A stretch of 64,000 nt of DNA from Symsagittifera roscoffensis (taxonomy: Eukaryota; Xenacoelomorpha; Acoela; Convolutidae), in the NCBI RefSeq assembly GCF_963678635.1, contig NC_087070.1:53732617-53796616 (forward strand), in the 5' to 3' direction. This document shows, piece after piece, positions 38,960-50,000 of this stretch. The translations under genes were made by a program, and so were the position numbers. How positions within the stretch are numbered: position 1 is the first letter of the stretch; each line of letters begins with the position of its first letter. Under the pieces are notes generated by a model, which worked only from the letters and a program-made list of their open reading frames with translations, did no database searches and had not been told where the DNA came from.

Positions 38960-41900
38960 GTACCACTAAGGAAGCAGGACAGGGACAAGACAGGGTTTGC
39001 CTGCGAGTTGGGTCTGTTTCAATGGAAACGGATGCCGTTTGGACTTTGCAATGCCACAGCCACGTTTCAGCGGTTGATGGCACACGCGCTGATAGGCGTA
39101 ACGAAGAAGTATGGCAACCTGGTAATGTGCTACGTGGATGACGTGGTAATAGCGACGCCAACACTGGAAGACCACATTGAGAGACTAGACGAAGTGTTTG
39201 CATGCATGAAGAGGTCGGGGCTAAAGTGTAAACCATCAAAGTGCGAGATACTCAAGGACTCAATAAAATACTTGGGCAGGATGGTAGACAAGCACGGCAT
39301 CAGACCTGATACGGACGCCGTGGAAGCCGTCCTGACCTGGAAATCACCGAAGACAGAGCACCAGTTGATGAGCTTCCTGGGTTTCGCTAACTATTATAGA
39401 GAGTTCATCAAAGGCTATGCAGACAAGGTATACCCGATGCAACAATTAATGAGACACAAGGGCAAGAAGTTCACGTGGAACAACGCAGCAGAAGAGTCAT
39501 TCCAGAGGATAAAGAAAGAGCTGTGTGAGGCACCAGTACTGGGTATGCCGACTGAGAAAGGGATGTACGTGCTGGACACGGATGCGTCGGTAGTCGCGAT
39601 TTCTGGGATTCTTCACCAAGAACAAGAATGGAATGGGAAGACAGTCTTGAGACCAATAGCGTACGGGAGCAAAGTCCTAAGCGACACAGAGATGAAGTAC
39701 GGGGCACCGAAAGCAGAGATGTTTGCAGTGGTCACCTTTGTCGAGAAATACAGGGTATACCTAGGCAGTGAGCCCTTCAAGCTGCGAGTCGACAATCGAG
39801 CACTAAGTTGGCTGAAAACGTACTCAATGGACCAAAGTTACATTGGGAGGTGGATAGTTTGCTTGGACGGATACAACATGATAATTGAGCATAGAACGCG
39901 AGATAAACATCAGAATGCCGACAGCTTGAGTAAGAAGACGGAGTTCTATGAGAGACAAGAGCAAAGAGAAGCAGACAGACCTGAAATCAAAGATGGCTTC
40001 TCATTCATGGACAAGGAAACGTACGACAGTCTTCCACTCACGAGGTGGCTGGACAAGTCAGGCAAACCGATAGAAGATCATCCTGAATTGCCTAAAGAGC
40101 CTCCAAAGAAGACCATCTTGAGGAAGAGCAAGAGGATTCCGATTGAGATTATACTCAAGTCGAAGATCGTGAAGGAGACGCTCAAGGCAAAAGGCTATGA
40201 TCTTAACCAGGTGGAAGCAGGAACTGCACAGATAGATGATGACTTAATGAGGTTGCTCGAGAAACTATCAGATGATAAGCCAGTGATCCAGGAGAAGGGT
40301 ACAGAGAAACCGGAATTCACTATACTTCGGAGAAAAGAGACAGTGAACGATACGGACTCATCAAGAGGAAGCGTCACTGACAGCAAAGATGTCGTGCGGT
40401 CACTAGTTGACAAAATCCCCGAAGACATTCTGGAGCAGACCAGGGTTAGGAAAAAGAAAGTGACGTTCAAGGAGGATACTGAACACCTGGGACTAGGTCA
40501 AGAGTCCGGGGAGTGTTCCAGGTTCACGGAAGAAGGAACCGGAGAAGGAAAATTGTCCGGGGAGCGTGAAGGATGGGATGAAGACTCGGATGAGAGCAGC
40601 GAAAACCAGGACAGTCTGTGCATGATACTGGCGGAAGAGAAGACAAGGCACCACGACAGGGAGTTACAGACGGATCCATCATCAGGAACGTACAATCTGG
40701 AGATACAGGAGATACGAGGTGGCGAGGAACTTGAGAGAATTGCGGTTTCAAGGAAGCCATACAGAGAACTATCATGCAACTCAAACGTCAGAACAAATCT
40801 GGTGCCAGAAGATGATATGAAAATCGTGAAAAGGATGATATGCGTGAAGCTGAGTGATGACATCCACAAACCTGGTGAGATGAATGGACAGATCATGGCG
40901 CTAAAGGAGCATGTCAGGGCAAGATATAGGCTGTCAGACCTAATAAGAGCCCAAAAGAATGACAAAATGACAAGTAACCTCTCCAAATGGATCCAGTCGG
41001 GGGTCAAGGAGAAGGGGGAACTCGAGGAAGACAGCTACAAGATCTTGAGCCAGTTCTACAAAGAGAAAAAAGACTTACTCTACCACACAGCTGATGGGGT
41101 GGTAGCATGCAAGAGGAAAGATGAGGAGAAGATATTACACAAACACAACCTCATCATACTGCCACAGTTGTATCAAACGGAGGTGCTTTTCAGATCGCAC
41201 GACCAGATGGGCCACCAGGGGATAGACAAAGTACAACAAAGGATACTTCACAGGTTTGATTGGCCAGGAATGAGAAAAGCTTGCGAGAGATGGGTGAATG
41301 CCTGCCTGGCATGTCTCCAGGTAAAAGACCCAAGGAAGATGAAATTTCCCCTCAAGTCCGTTGAGAGCTCAGAGTTCAATGAAGTGGTGCAGATAGACCA
41401 TCAAAAAATCAGCATGACGGAGTCGGGATATAACCAGATACTGGTTATAATAGATCACTTCACAAAGTTGGCGGAAGCGGTCCCGTGCCAAACAGCCTCG
41501 GCCGAGGAGACATGTGATCATCTGATAACGCATTGGATATCGCGGTATGGTTGTCCAATGACTTTCCAGTCGGACAACGGCAAAGCTTTTGTAGGGGACT
41601 TGACAAAAGAATTGATGAAGAGATCGCACATTGCTCAAGCACACTCGACAACCTATCATCCACAGACCAATGGGTTGGTAGAGAGACAAAACAGGACACT
41701 GGTCAACATGTTAAGGGTGTACTGCTCAAGATACATGACGGACTGGGACAAATACCTGCCACAGGTAGTAGGAGCCTACAACAGTACACAGCACTCAACT
41801 ACGGGCATCAGTCCTTTCATGATGTTGACGGGCAGGGAGAGAGCAATGCCCCTGATATTCTTTTACCCGGAATACGAAGGGAAAAGGACGTCGCCTCAGG

Positions 41901-42004
41901 CATACGTGAAAGAAGCGATCAAAAGACAACAGGAATTGAACGAGCTATGCAGGAGGAACACGGCGCAAGCGCAAATGAGGCAACGCAGGAAATACGACGA
42001 ATAA
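38960..42004 (+). CDS. RT palm, RNase H and integrase
   Basis: Same frame, open for about 1,014 codons to TAA at 42002. RT: FQWKRMPFGLCNATATFQR and catalytic YVDDVVIATP (about 39133). RNase H: VLDTDASVVAISGILH, KAEMFAVVTFVEKY, RVDNRALSWL and HQNADSLSKK. An unusually long linker (about 40130-41090) is Lys/Glu/Ser-rich. Integrase: zinc-binding HDQMGH...CLAC (41199-41320), catalytic QIDH (41390), SDNGKAF (41572) and GLVERQN (41674), i.e. Asp, Asp, Glu. The order RT-RNase H-integrase defines Ty3/Gypsy. Confidence 0.93.
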   Translation, partial: VPLRKQDRDKTGFACELGLFQWKRMPFGLCNATATFQRLMAHALIGVTKKYGNLVMCYVDDVVIATPTLEDHIERLDEVFACMKRSGLKCKPSKCEILKDSIKYLGRMVDKHGIRPDTDAVEAVLTWKSPKTEHQLMSFLGFANYYREFIKGYADKVYPMQQLMRHKGKKFTWNNAAEESFQRIKKELCEAPVLGMPTEKGMYVLDTDASVVAISGILHQEQEWNGKTVLRPIAYGSKVLSDTEMKYGAPKAEMFAVVTFVEKYRVYLGSEPFKLRVDNRALSWLKTYSMDQSYIGRWIVCLDGYNMIIEHRTRDKHQNADSLSKKTEFYERQEQREADRPEIKDGFSFMDKETYDSLPLTRWLDKSGKPIEDHPELPKEPPKKTILRKSKRIPIEIILKSKIVKETLKAKGYDLNQVEAGTAQIDDDLMRLLEKLSDDKPVIQEKGTEKPEFTILRRKETVNDTDSSRGSVTDSKDVVRSLVDKIPEDILEQTRVRKKKVTFKEDTEHLGLGQESGECSRFTEEGTGEGKLSGEREGWDEDSDESSENQDSLCMILAEEKTRHHDRELQTDPSSGTYNLEIQEIRGGEELERIAVSRKPYRELSCNSNVRTNLVPEDDMKIVKRMICVKLSDDIHKPGEMNGQIMALKEHVRARYRLSDLIRAQKNDKMTSNLSKWIQSGVKEKGELEEDSYKILSQFYKEKKDLLYHTADGVVACKRKDEEKILHKHNLIILPQLYQTEVLFRSHDQMGHQGIDKVQQRILHRFDWPGMRKACERWVNACLACLQVKDPRKMKFPLKSVESSEFNEVVQIDHQKISMTESGYNQILVIIDHFTKLAEAVPCQTASAEETCDHLITHWISRYGCPMTFQSDNGKAFVGDLTKELMKRSHIAQAHSTTYHPQTNGLVERQNRTLVNMLRVYCSRYMTDWDKYLPQVVGAYNSTQHSTTGISPFMMLTGRERAMPLIFFYPEYEGKRTSPQAYVKEAIKRQQELNELCRRNTAQAQMRQRRKYDE

Positions 42005-42589
42005 ATATTACGAGCAAAGCCATATGAAGTGGGCCAATACGTGTGGGTCTTCCAAAATGTCATACCGCCCAAGGGAACAAAGAAACTACTCAAGAAGTGG
42101 AGGGGACCATTCATGATAACGGAGGTTCATCAACAAGGACGGTTCTATCGCTTGAGTACTGGGCGAGCGGCACATTATGAAAATCTGAAGCCTCACGTCC
42201 CGTCTCCAGAGGATTGGTGCATACCGAAGGACATGGAGGGTCTTGAGTACCTGGTGGTAGAGCCAGCGTGTGAAGTGAATGAGAAAGGCACTAGAGAGAA
42301 AAATGATGGTAATGAGAACTTGAGTTTGGACGACAATGAAAAGATAGGAGTGGAGTCTGATGCAGGATCATTTGTAGAAGAAGACTGGAACGACCCGGAG
42401 CAAGACGAGGTGCCGAAATGGATGGAACCGGATCGAACAACACCACCGGAAACCAGGACTGGCAATCGTAAACGCACAGGCATGAGGTACAACAGGTACG
42501 GGGATGACTTCTTGATCGATAAGATACAGCCAGACAAATTGGGCGAGGAATTACTGAAGGCAGGCGAACTGGAAGCTGGAGAGGAATGA
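42005..42589 (+). CDS. Integrase C-terminal domain and acidic tail
   Basis: Continues in the same frame after the TAA at 42002: AKPYEVGQYVWVF, KLLKKWRGPFMITEVHQQGR and YRLSTGRAAHYENLKPHVPS. This is the SH3-like GPY/F module that follows the integrase core in many Gypsy elements. It is followed by an acidic, Glu/Asp-rich region and ends at an in-frame TGA (42587). No chromodomain is evident. Confidence 0.85.
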   Translation: MLRAKPYEVGQYVWVFQNVIPPKGTKKLLKKWRGPFMITEVHQQGRFYRLSTGRAAHYENLKPHVPSPEDWCIPKDMEGLEYLVVEPACEVNEKGTREKNDGNENLSLDDNEKIGVESDAGSFVEEDWNDPEQDEVPKWMEPDRTTPPETRTGNRKRTGMRYNRYGDDFLIDKIQPDKLGEELLKAGELEAGEE

Positions 42590-43510
42590 GAGGTCATTGA
42601 CGATGGTGGTCATTATCCGCAGGATGATTACTCGACGCCAGAAGTAGAAACGGATCTCGAACAGAGTGAGATAGAGAGGAGGGAGAACACGAACTTGAGG
42701 ATTCTAGAGTGGATGCGTGATGTCAAAGACGAGAGCCGCGAAGGACAAAGCATTCAGCAAGTCGATGTATCAGCAGCAAATTACATGAAGACAGAGGACC
42801 CTCTTTTCGGATGGACGGCAACAGACAGGCCACTGGACATTCCTCAGGACAATTCAGACCCGACAACATCGACGGGGACGTCGATAAATATTTTTGTCCG
42901 GGGAGTGGGGGTAGGACTTACCCACACCGAAAATTTGATGATAAAGAAGCTCAAGGAAGTGAGAGAAACGAGCGAATTGGAACTGGAGGAAGAAGAGCCA
43001 GAGCCTACTATAGGTCGGAATTTCAAAACGAAATTCGAAATACCCAATGAATACTCGGAGAACATCATGATAACAGATAGCGACTTCATCCTGTCAAACA
43101 GGACCAGCGCGATCTGCATCACGGCGGACATGAGTTTCAAATCAAGATTGGAAGCTGACTTCAAAAGAGAGTACCAGAATGTAGAGTTTCTGTTCAGACA
43201 GAGACCAGGACTGGGAGGGATGGCAGCGCTTCCACCGTCAGTGGCACAAGTCCCGGGCAAATATCTGTGCTTCCTAGTAACGAGGGTCAATGACAGGAAC
43301 ACAATCGATCCCGAACACGTGATATTGGCACTAACAAGATTACGAGACTTCATGATTGAAAGAGGGATAACAGAAGTCTCAATGCCGGTGTATGACCCGA
43401 ACAGGGGCAAACTGAGCCCGAGGGAATTGTACGCTATCCTACATGTGGTCTTTGCAGAAACTGAGATAATGGTGTATCTTCATAAGAAGTACTACTTGAG
43501 CATCGCCTGA
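42590..43510 (+). CDS. Macrodomain-like (TARG1/OARD1-type) protein at the end of the pol frame
   Basis: The same frame continues beyond the TGA at 42587 to a TGA at 43508. After an acidic lead, about 43060-43500 matches the small TARG1/OARD1 macrodomain in order and spacing: ITDSDFILSNRTSAICITAD, SFKSRLEADFKREYQNVEFL, VAQVPGKYLCFLVTRVNDR, ALTRLRDFMIERGITEVSMP and YAILHVVFAETEIMVYL. Macrodomains bind ADP-ribose, and TARG1 removes it from proteins. The loop that in the active enzyme holds the catalytic Asp is altered here (SMPVYDPNRG) and the catalytic Lys position after the LVT strand appears to be Arg/Val, so binding without hydrolysis is likely. First Met in the open part is at 42695, but the frame is continuous with integrase. 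Confidence 0.7.
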   Translation, partial: EVIDDGGHYPQDDYSTPEVETDLEQSEIERRENTNLRILEWMRDVKDESREGQSIQQVDVSAANYMKTEDPLFGWTATDRPLDIPQDNSDPTTSTGTSINIFVRGVGVGLTHTENLMIKKLKEVRETSELELEEEEPEPTIGRNFKTKFEIPNEYSENIMITDSDFILSNRTSAICITADMSFKSRLEADFKREYQNVEFLFRQRPGLGGMAALPPSVAQVPGKYLCFLVTRVNDRNTIDPEHVILALTRLRDFMIERGITEVSMPVYDPNRGKLSPRELYAILHVVFAETEIMVYLHKKYYLSIA

Positions 43511-43734
43511 GTCGGGTACATGGGGGTATCGAGTCGGGTGTGAGGGAGGAATCTTGAATTAGGTACTGGGGTGCGGCGCAGGTAAAGGGATCTTAAGATA
43601 TGATTGGCATGACAATTAAATTTTAAAACGAGTTAACGGTGCTAAAACATAAAATGAATCTGCATGCTTTTAAGGGAATTCCAATTGAATTGTTTTAAGT
43701 GATATGAAAATGATAAGATTTTAACCATACTGGT

Positions 43735-43744
43735 AAAAGGGGGG
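43735..43744 (+). promoter_or_regulatory. Candidate central polypurine tract, AAAAGGGGGG
   Basis: An A4G6 tract 950 bp right of the element's midpoint, like the internal plus-strand primers of lentiviruses and some Gypsy elements. A longer purine run of similar form (52886-52901) lies 384 bp before the 3' LTR. Confidence 0.4.
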
Positions 43745-43783
43745 TCTCTAGGTTAGGAACATGACATGTCAAGTTTCAATATG

Positions 43784-43797
43784 CTTTCTGTTTTCAG
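43784..43797 (+). promoter_or_regulatory. Candidate splice acceptor upstream of the giant ORF
   Basis: CTTTCTGTTTTCAG is a consensus-quality polypyrimidine tract and AG, 233 bp before the ATG at 44030. It could give a spliced RNA from the LTR leader, in the way retroviral env is expressed. Confidence 0.5.
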
Positions 43798-44029
43798 ATC
43801 AAGTTTGAAAAACAAAGTTGAAAATCCAACTATACTCTAGCGAGAAACAGAGAGAGAAACCTTGATTGAACTCGCGATAATCGGCACTTACAGCAAGTAT
43901 TTGCAAGGGAACAATTCGAGAGAATTCTTGAGTTGGGTAATACTTGAGTCGGTAAGGTAATTCTTGAGCTGGTAAGGTAATTCTTGAGCTGGTTAACACA
44001 TACCTGTATACATCCCGAAGTCACGAAGA

Positions 44030-47000
44030 ATGGCAGACCGATTATGGAAATCCGTGCCCGCGGCCCTGAAGAAGCCCACTCTTGATGAGCTGTACAGACG
44101 CCTGAGGGACTTGGACTACACCCAAATAGACGAGAGAATGGCGGTGATGCTGAATGCCATCCTCCAGTTGGAGGACCAGGGTGAGTGCAGGGAGTCTGCA
44201 ACGGAGGCTGTCTTGATGATCGGCTACACCACCGAGGGAATATCGAACCAAGAGCAGACCAGATGGTTGTCTTGGAATGTGGATGGAGGAGTAAGGGGTT
44301 TTGACTTGGCAAGGAATCCTGGCCTGAATAACAATACCGAATATGGCGCAGGGGAATTCCCACTACCGACTAGGCCAACAGTAAGATCCACAAGCCAGAG
44401 CTCGAGTAGGGTGCCATCGATGTCACGAACGCAACAGACGACCGAGGCATATCCGGATCTAGGTGTTCTAAAGAAAGAGCTCGAGAAGACGCAGAAGGAA
44501 AGGAATAAGGCGAACCTCGATCGGGATCAGGCAAAACTGGATCGGGAGAAGGTTCAGCTGGAAAGGGACCAGGCGGTCAACGAGCGAGACCAGGCTCTGA
44601 GGTTGCTTGAGATGCAAAAAGCTGAACATCAACAGGAGTTAAGGGTGCGGGAGAACGCCGCAAATCGTGATCAACTGAGGTCGGAATTGGACATAATAGA
44701 ACAACGACAACGCGAGCTTGATGCACAGAAGGGAGCCAGGCCGAAGGAGCGAGTGGTCACCAGCTCGAGGCCAGAGTCACGTATGGAGGTGGATGAAGCC
44801 CCCAGAGCAAGAGCACGGTTCAACCTTGACCGCGAGGCCCGAGAACACATGAGTGAAGGGTTGGAAGTTTGGATACCGAATGACGCAACGTCTTCCTTGC
44901 GTAGCCTAGAGACGCAACCCATACGCCCACTGATGGATGTGGAGCTGCCGGGATATACCCCAACCTCGACCTCGAGTGACAGTCAGGTGAGCGGCGGCTC
45001 ATCGCGTCTGAGAGAACTGGGCGAGAGATTGCGACAAAAGAGTCGTGAGAGTTCGGCAAGACCGGAGCTTCCCCCGACGTGGAGGGAACAGCCGGTTAGG
45101 AGTGTCGTGATCTTGAGTTATAAGAAGAATACAGAGGGGAGGTACCACAGGCACAATCGGCTGGACTGGAGTACGGAGCAGAAAGCTAGGAGAGACTGCT
45201 TTCATGATGCGGCCTGGGTGCAGTACTTGGCGCCACCCCGGGTACCAGAAGGTGCGGTTCATCTAATCGTAGGGGACAGCCTGGTGCGGGTGTTGACCCG
45301 GATCCGATCGCACTGGCAGACGGGAATCTTGAGTTTCGCTGGAGCTGCCACGCCACAGATGTTGGCAACGCTTGACATGCTGGGGATGACCAAAGTATAC
45401 ACGGTGACCCTGATGGTCGGGACCAACGATGTATCAAGGGGTGAAGCGAGGAAAATAACAAGGCTGCACGATAAGGTGAGCTGCCTTCTTGAGGAACTGA
45501 GGATTCAGATGGACCCCATCCTGTTGACGATATGTACTGTCCCCTACAACATGATGTTTGATCAGCACGCCTTGGAGATGAACGAGAAGGTGCGGAACCT
45601 AAACAAGGTGATAAGAGACATCCACCGGAAGAGTGTGCTCCCTTTCAGACTGTTGGACGTGGCAGAGCGCATGGAGAAAGAGGGATTCCCTGAAGACACC
45701 TCCAATGATGGAATCCATTTTGATAGACCAAGGGGAGCAGAGTGGCTAAACGACGTCTTCCAAGAACACATAAATGCGCTGGAGGCGGATCTGCTAGAGA
45801 CAGCCCAATTCACATTAGGACCACCTCCGAACCCACCATTCCTTGCCTCAAGGGCCTTGTCTGGTCGCTTGGGACCGAGAGTTGACACTAGAGACAGTTC
45901 AAGGAGCAGCCAGACCAGATTGCAGAGTGCCACGCCAATGGAGTCTGAGGAGGTGACGTCATCAACACCTCCAAGCTCGGCGATATCCTCAGTGGTAGTG
46001 GCAGAGAGCAAACGGGAAAATAAGTCTATGGAGACCGCTCGCTTGAGATATCCTGAGAAGGTGAAAGAACTGGATCTAGAGAGTTTGGAATGCAGGCAAG
46101 AATTGGCGGAAACCCTGGGGATCGAACGAGTGTCACACGAGGATTTGAATAGGCATCATTGCGTGGACTGGTTGAAAGCTCATGAGGCGCACTTCTCGAG
46201 AGCGAAGTTGATGGAGACCACAGACCTGACTGGAATTCCCACAAAAGCGATCATGGGACCCATTAACTACAGACCTCTCAAGCTGCTGGGGAGTCCTGGA
46301 CTTATAGCAGAACCTCCCAAGCACCGAACTAGCATCGCCAGGATCAGGTTGGCAACCCCGGCACAGTTGAAGGTGGTAGACAAGCTACTCAATCCGGGAG
46401 GAACGGGATTGCCAGATGCCGCTTACGAAGGCTCGAAATTGGCGGAAGATCCCAGGTACGGGACGCCCTGTGGGAGTACCCAGCTGGCCAAAACCCTGGC
46501 AGTTTATGATAGAGCAGATCCAGCTGCTGCGAGAGTAGTCATTGTGGCGGGATCAGACTTCGAAGGAACGTCTCCCAAGTTGTTCTGGCCGGAGACTTTG
46601 ATATACTCTTTGCCAGGAGCTGAATTAAATCAGATGTTAACTCTGGTGGTGGCAATAAAGTCGGAGATGCCCTGTGAACCTGAGCTGCTGTTGTTTGCAG
46701 GGATGAATAATCACCTGCACGCGATGGGACTTCTTGAGCAACTAAAGGGCGATGAAATTCCGACATCGAGGAAGATATGGGAAGCCATTCAAGCGTTGTT
46801 TGCGGCGATGAATGAAGTGCAAGAGAATGTTGTCTCGAGATTCGGGTCCAGGACGAAGGTGGTGTTTACCACATCCCCTGGATACGCGAATATGCCACCC
46901 GCCCTACAGTTGGTGTACGCGGTCTTGATCCTGATAGCAGAAGGGAATGAATGGCGGATTCTAATGGCAGCCCCCAATCGGGAGTTGGAGCCATCGAACC

Positions 47001-50000
47001 TGAGGCTTCGCAAGTCAGAATTGGCGGCGGCATGGGCGGACATATCTCATGCACTGAGGGGCTTTTATGGACTAGCCGACATCCTGATCGTATTAGACGA
47101 GGTGCTCTTGCTAGAGATATCGAACTTTGCCAGGCAACTCAAGTTCAGCCCAGTCATCGGGGAAGATCACCCGGCGATGAGCAAATTAACGGCCAGCTTG
47201 TGGTTTCGGAGTATGGATGTGAAGATCACAAACTCCACCAGCAGGTCTAGAGGTCCCAGTAACGAGAGAAGAAATGTGGCCGAGACGGAAAAGCAATTAG
47301 AATCGATGAAATATCGTTTGACTCAAGAGAATGGCTGGTGGCCATTTTTGACACCAAGGCTAGAGAACGCCACGAATAAGACAAGGGAGGAAGCACCACT
47401 CCTCGTGAAACAAGTCTGGAGTTTTCTAGAGAAGCAACTGGAGCTGGCCGAAGTAAGAGACATGACGGTGGCTAGATTTGTCTCGGCCGCCAATGAAGTG
47501 ACGATTGGAGGGTTCTGGAGAGAGCACGCCAAAGGCGAATTGAAGACTAGGAGGGATTACGAGATTCTCAAGTTCTTGAGTCCTTGCTGGGAGAAGGAAT
47601 TCTTGGCAGGAATATTCGGTACCACGGCGACTATCTTTGGAGCATTCGTGCAGGAGATACTGGGCATGCCCATCAGCCTGCTCTTGGCCCTGTATTTGGT
47701 CTACCCCAGATACTTGTTCAACATGGGCCCAGCATACATGTTTAGTCGGGGAGTGGAGACACTTCGAGTTGATGGGTACCTGGCACTAGTACTCTTGACC
47801 CATGGGGAATTGGTGTCGTTTCATCAATTAATGGAATATGGAGAGCCTCTGTCTATGGGGAGAGTCCACACGAGCATTGAAACCAGCTCCTACAAGTGTG
47901 CCGCAGGGTTGAAGACGTTGCTAGTACAATACCTCATGATGCAAAATCGGCACATGACGGGTGAAGATGAGAATCCAACTTCGAGAGAAGAATGGAAGAA
48001 GACGAACAGAGGGATGCCTCTGCTGACGGACCTATGCCTGGCAATGAGGTCGGACCCAATGGGGATAATCCGGGGCCTAGAGGAGGTGGTGACCTGCATT
48101 TATGGTCCAGCAGTGACGTACGCGTTCCCAGACCCCCTGGTGACAACGTATCGTCACTCTGTAACGCACTTGAGTCTTATCAGTATACTGGATGGGACGG
48201 CGTTAAATTGGTGTCAGCAGGAGGTGCTCAGAGGGCGAATGAGCAACACGGTACTCTTTGGAAAGGTGAAAGATGCCGAGCTAATAGTGTACAACTTCAG
48301 GGGGCAAATGCAATGTAGAATGGGAGGCAAGCGAGAGGGTCCCATCGAAATGTATCCCAAATTCTGGAACTTGAACCCATTGACGGCGCACGGACGAGAA
48401 ATCTTGAGAATTCCTGCCTGGAAGGAGTGCTTCGCACTGTCGAAGAGGGAGCTGGAGACCATAATGGAGAAAGAAATCCTCCCAGCCACCATGCCTGAGT
48501 TCCCAATAGTCAGGAGGATGACCTTAGGAATGAACAGTCCCTTGGTAGTTCCCTCCATAATGGCGAGGATGACGACGGAGGAAATGCAGAAGGATTTCAC
48601 TGATGGCTGGGACCCCCTGTTCATCGGCTACACGGCGGCGGTCTACTTCCATACCAGCGAGACGAAGGTAAATTCGTGGACGACGCAAGCGAAAAAGAGT
48701 AGAGGTTCACAGCCCCCCGGATATGAGGTGCGGAAGGTCTTGAGAACTCTAGAGAAGGAGGGACTTGAGAACATGCTACCCATATGGGATGATGGCAGGA
48801 TGATCGTGATGGAGGGGCACGTCGCATTGGTGGACGACATGAAATTTGCTACGAGAAAATATAAGGCACCCTACGGCTTGGAACAGGTGGAAATGAGACA
48901 GGAGGGAACAGAACTAGATGCAGCAGGTCAACTGCATGTAGCACTGACGGAATACAAAAAGCTGGATCCTACGACGCCATCACCACTGTCCGTGGACACG
49001 CCTGGAGACAAGAGGAGTGGACCCGTCGAGGACCGATTTAAGAAAATTCTCGAGAGAAGGAGACATGAGTCAGAAGAAGAGAGTATGGATGAAACTCTCA
49101 GTGAAGCCGGTGAAGACATGGAAGTGGGGAATACGCCTGAACCAGGGCCATCAGGGGAGGAGCTCATCACTCAAGAGCTGTTGAAAGACTTGAGCGAGGA
49201 GAATTGGGTAGATACTGCCACACCACCCCTGATTCCGTCCCCCCGGAAGGATCTGGAATTGCCATTGGCAAGTGAGACCTTCAATATGGGGATGATACTC
49301 TTGAGCTCGGAGGAAAGGGAAAAGAACACTTTCGAAGGGAACAGGGACATATTTCTGGGATCACTGAAGGACGATGCTTGGCAGGAGTTCTTGGAAGAAT
49401 TCAATCAAGAAGTGGGCAGCGAGACGACGCTGGACAAATTCAAGGAGGAACTGTGGGACACAGTCGTAAGATTTGGAGAACCGCTTCTGATAGGAACGGG
49501 CCTGGATGAGAAGGCGAGAAAAGAGCTACTGAGCAAGCTGGTAGAGCTGAGGAATTCACGATCGAAGACTAGAGAAGAAAAATGTGAGGACAGCTCTACT
49601 CGGAGACAAAAAACTGTAGATAAAATGGTTGATGATATAAAAAGGGATAAGGTTGGGACTAGTAATATGATTAAAAGTACTAATATCCTTAAGGCTCGAG
49701 CAGGGGGGAGGCAAGAGTTGGAAGGAGTGGATGGAGAGGTCGAATCAGTGATGGTAGCCACAACACCCTCAAGTAGAGATGTGAAGACTCGCAAGAGGAA
49801 GAGAGAAGTGGAAGGATTGGGTAGTCCTTCAGTGGATGCTGTTTCGGAAGGAAACTTGAGAGAGACGGCGCCCATGGTTTTGGCTCGATGCAAGACGGCG
49901 GCATACAAGAGCAGCTCGGAGCTCAGAAGACCACTTGAAGTAGAGAGGGAAATAGAGGTTTCCACCAGTTCGACATCGGAGGAAGACTTCAAGCCTCAGA

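Larger units (their letters stand above)
43511..44029 (+). other. Spacer between the pol frame and the giant ORF
   Basis: 519 bp with an A4G6 purine tract (43735-43744), a strong splice-acceptor-like site (ending AG at 43796-43797) and, just before the giant ORF, tandem copies of a 20-bp unit GGTAAGGTAATTCTTGAGCT (43953-43992, with degenerate copies from about 43911). No coding signal. Confidence 0.7.

Noticed and set aside
38955-38962. Splice donor TTTTG|GTAAGT inside RT as evidence for an intron
   Set aside because: RT sequence continues in frame immediately after it, so no intron is needed. The donor-like string is created by the stop codon itself.
36059-42004. A variant genetic code with TAA read as Gln
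   Set aside because: The bHLH gene and other normal-looking frames end at TAA, only one of the four in-frame TAA sites has a firmly expected Gln, and a decayed relative (18206-19850) has TAA where the intact copy has Tyr. A reassigned nuclear code in an animal would be unprecedented.
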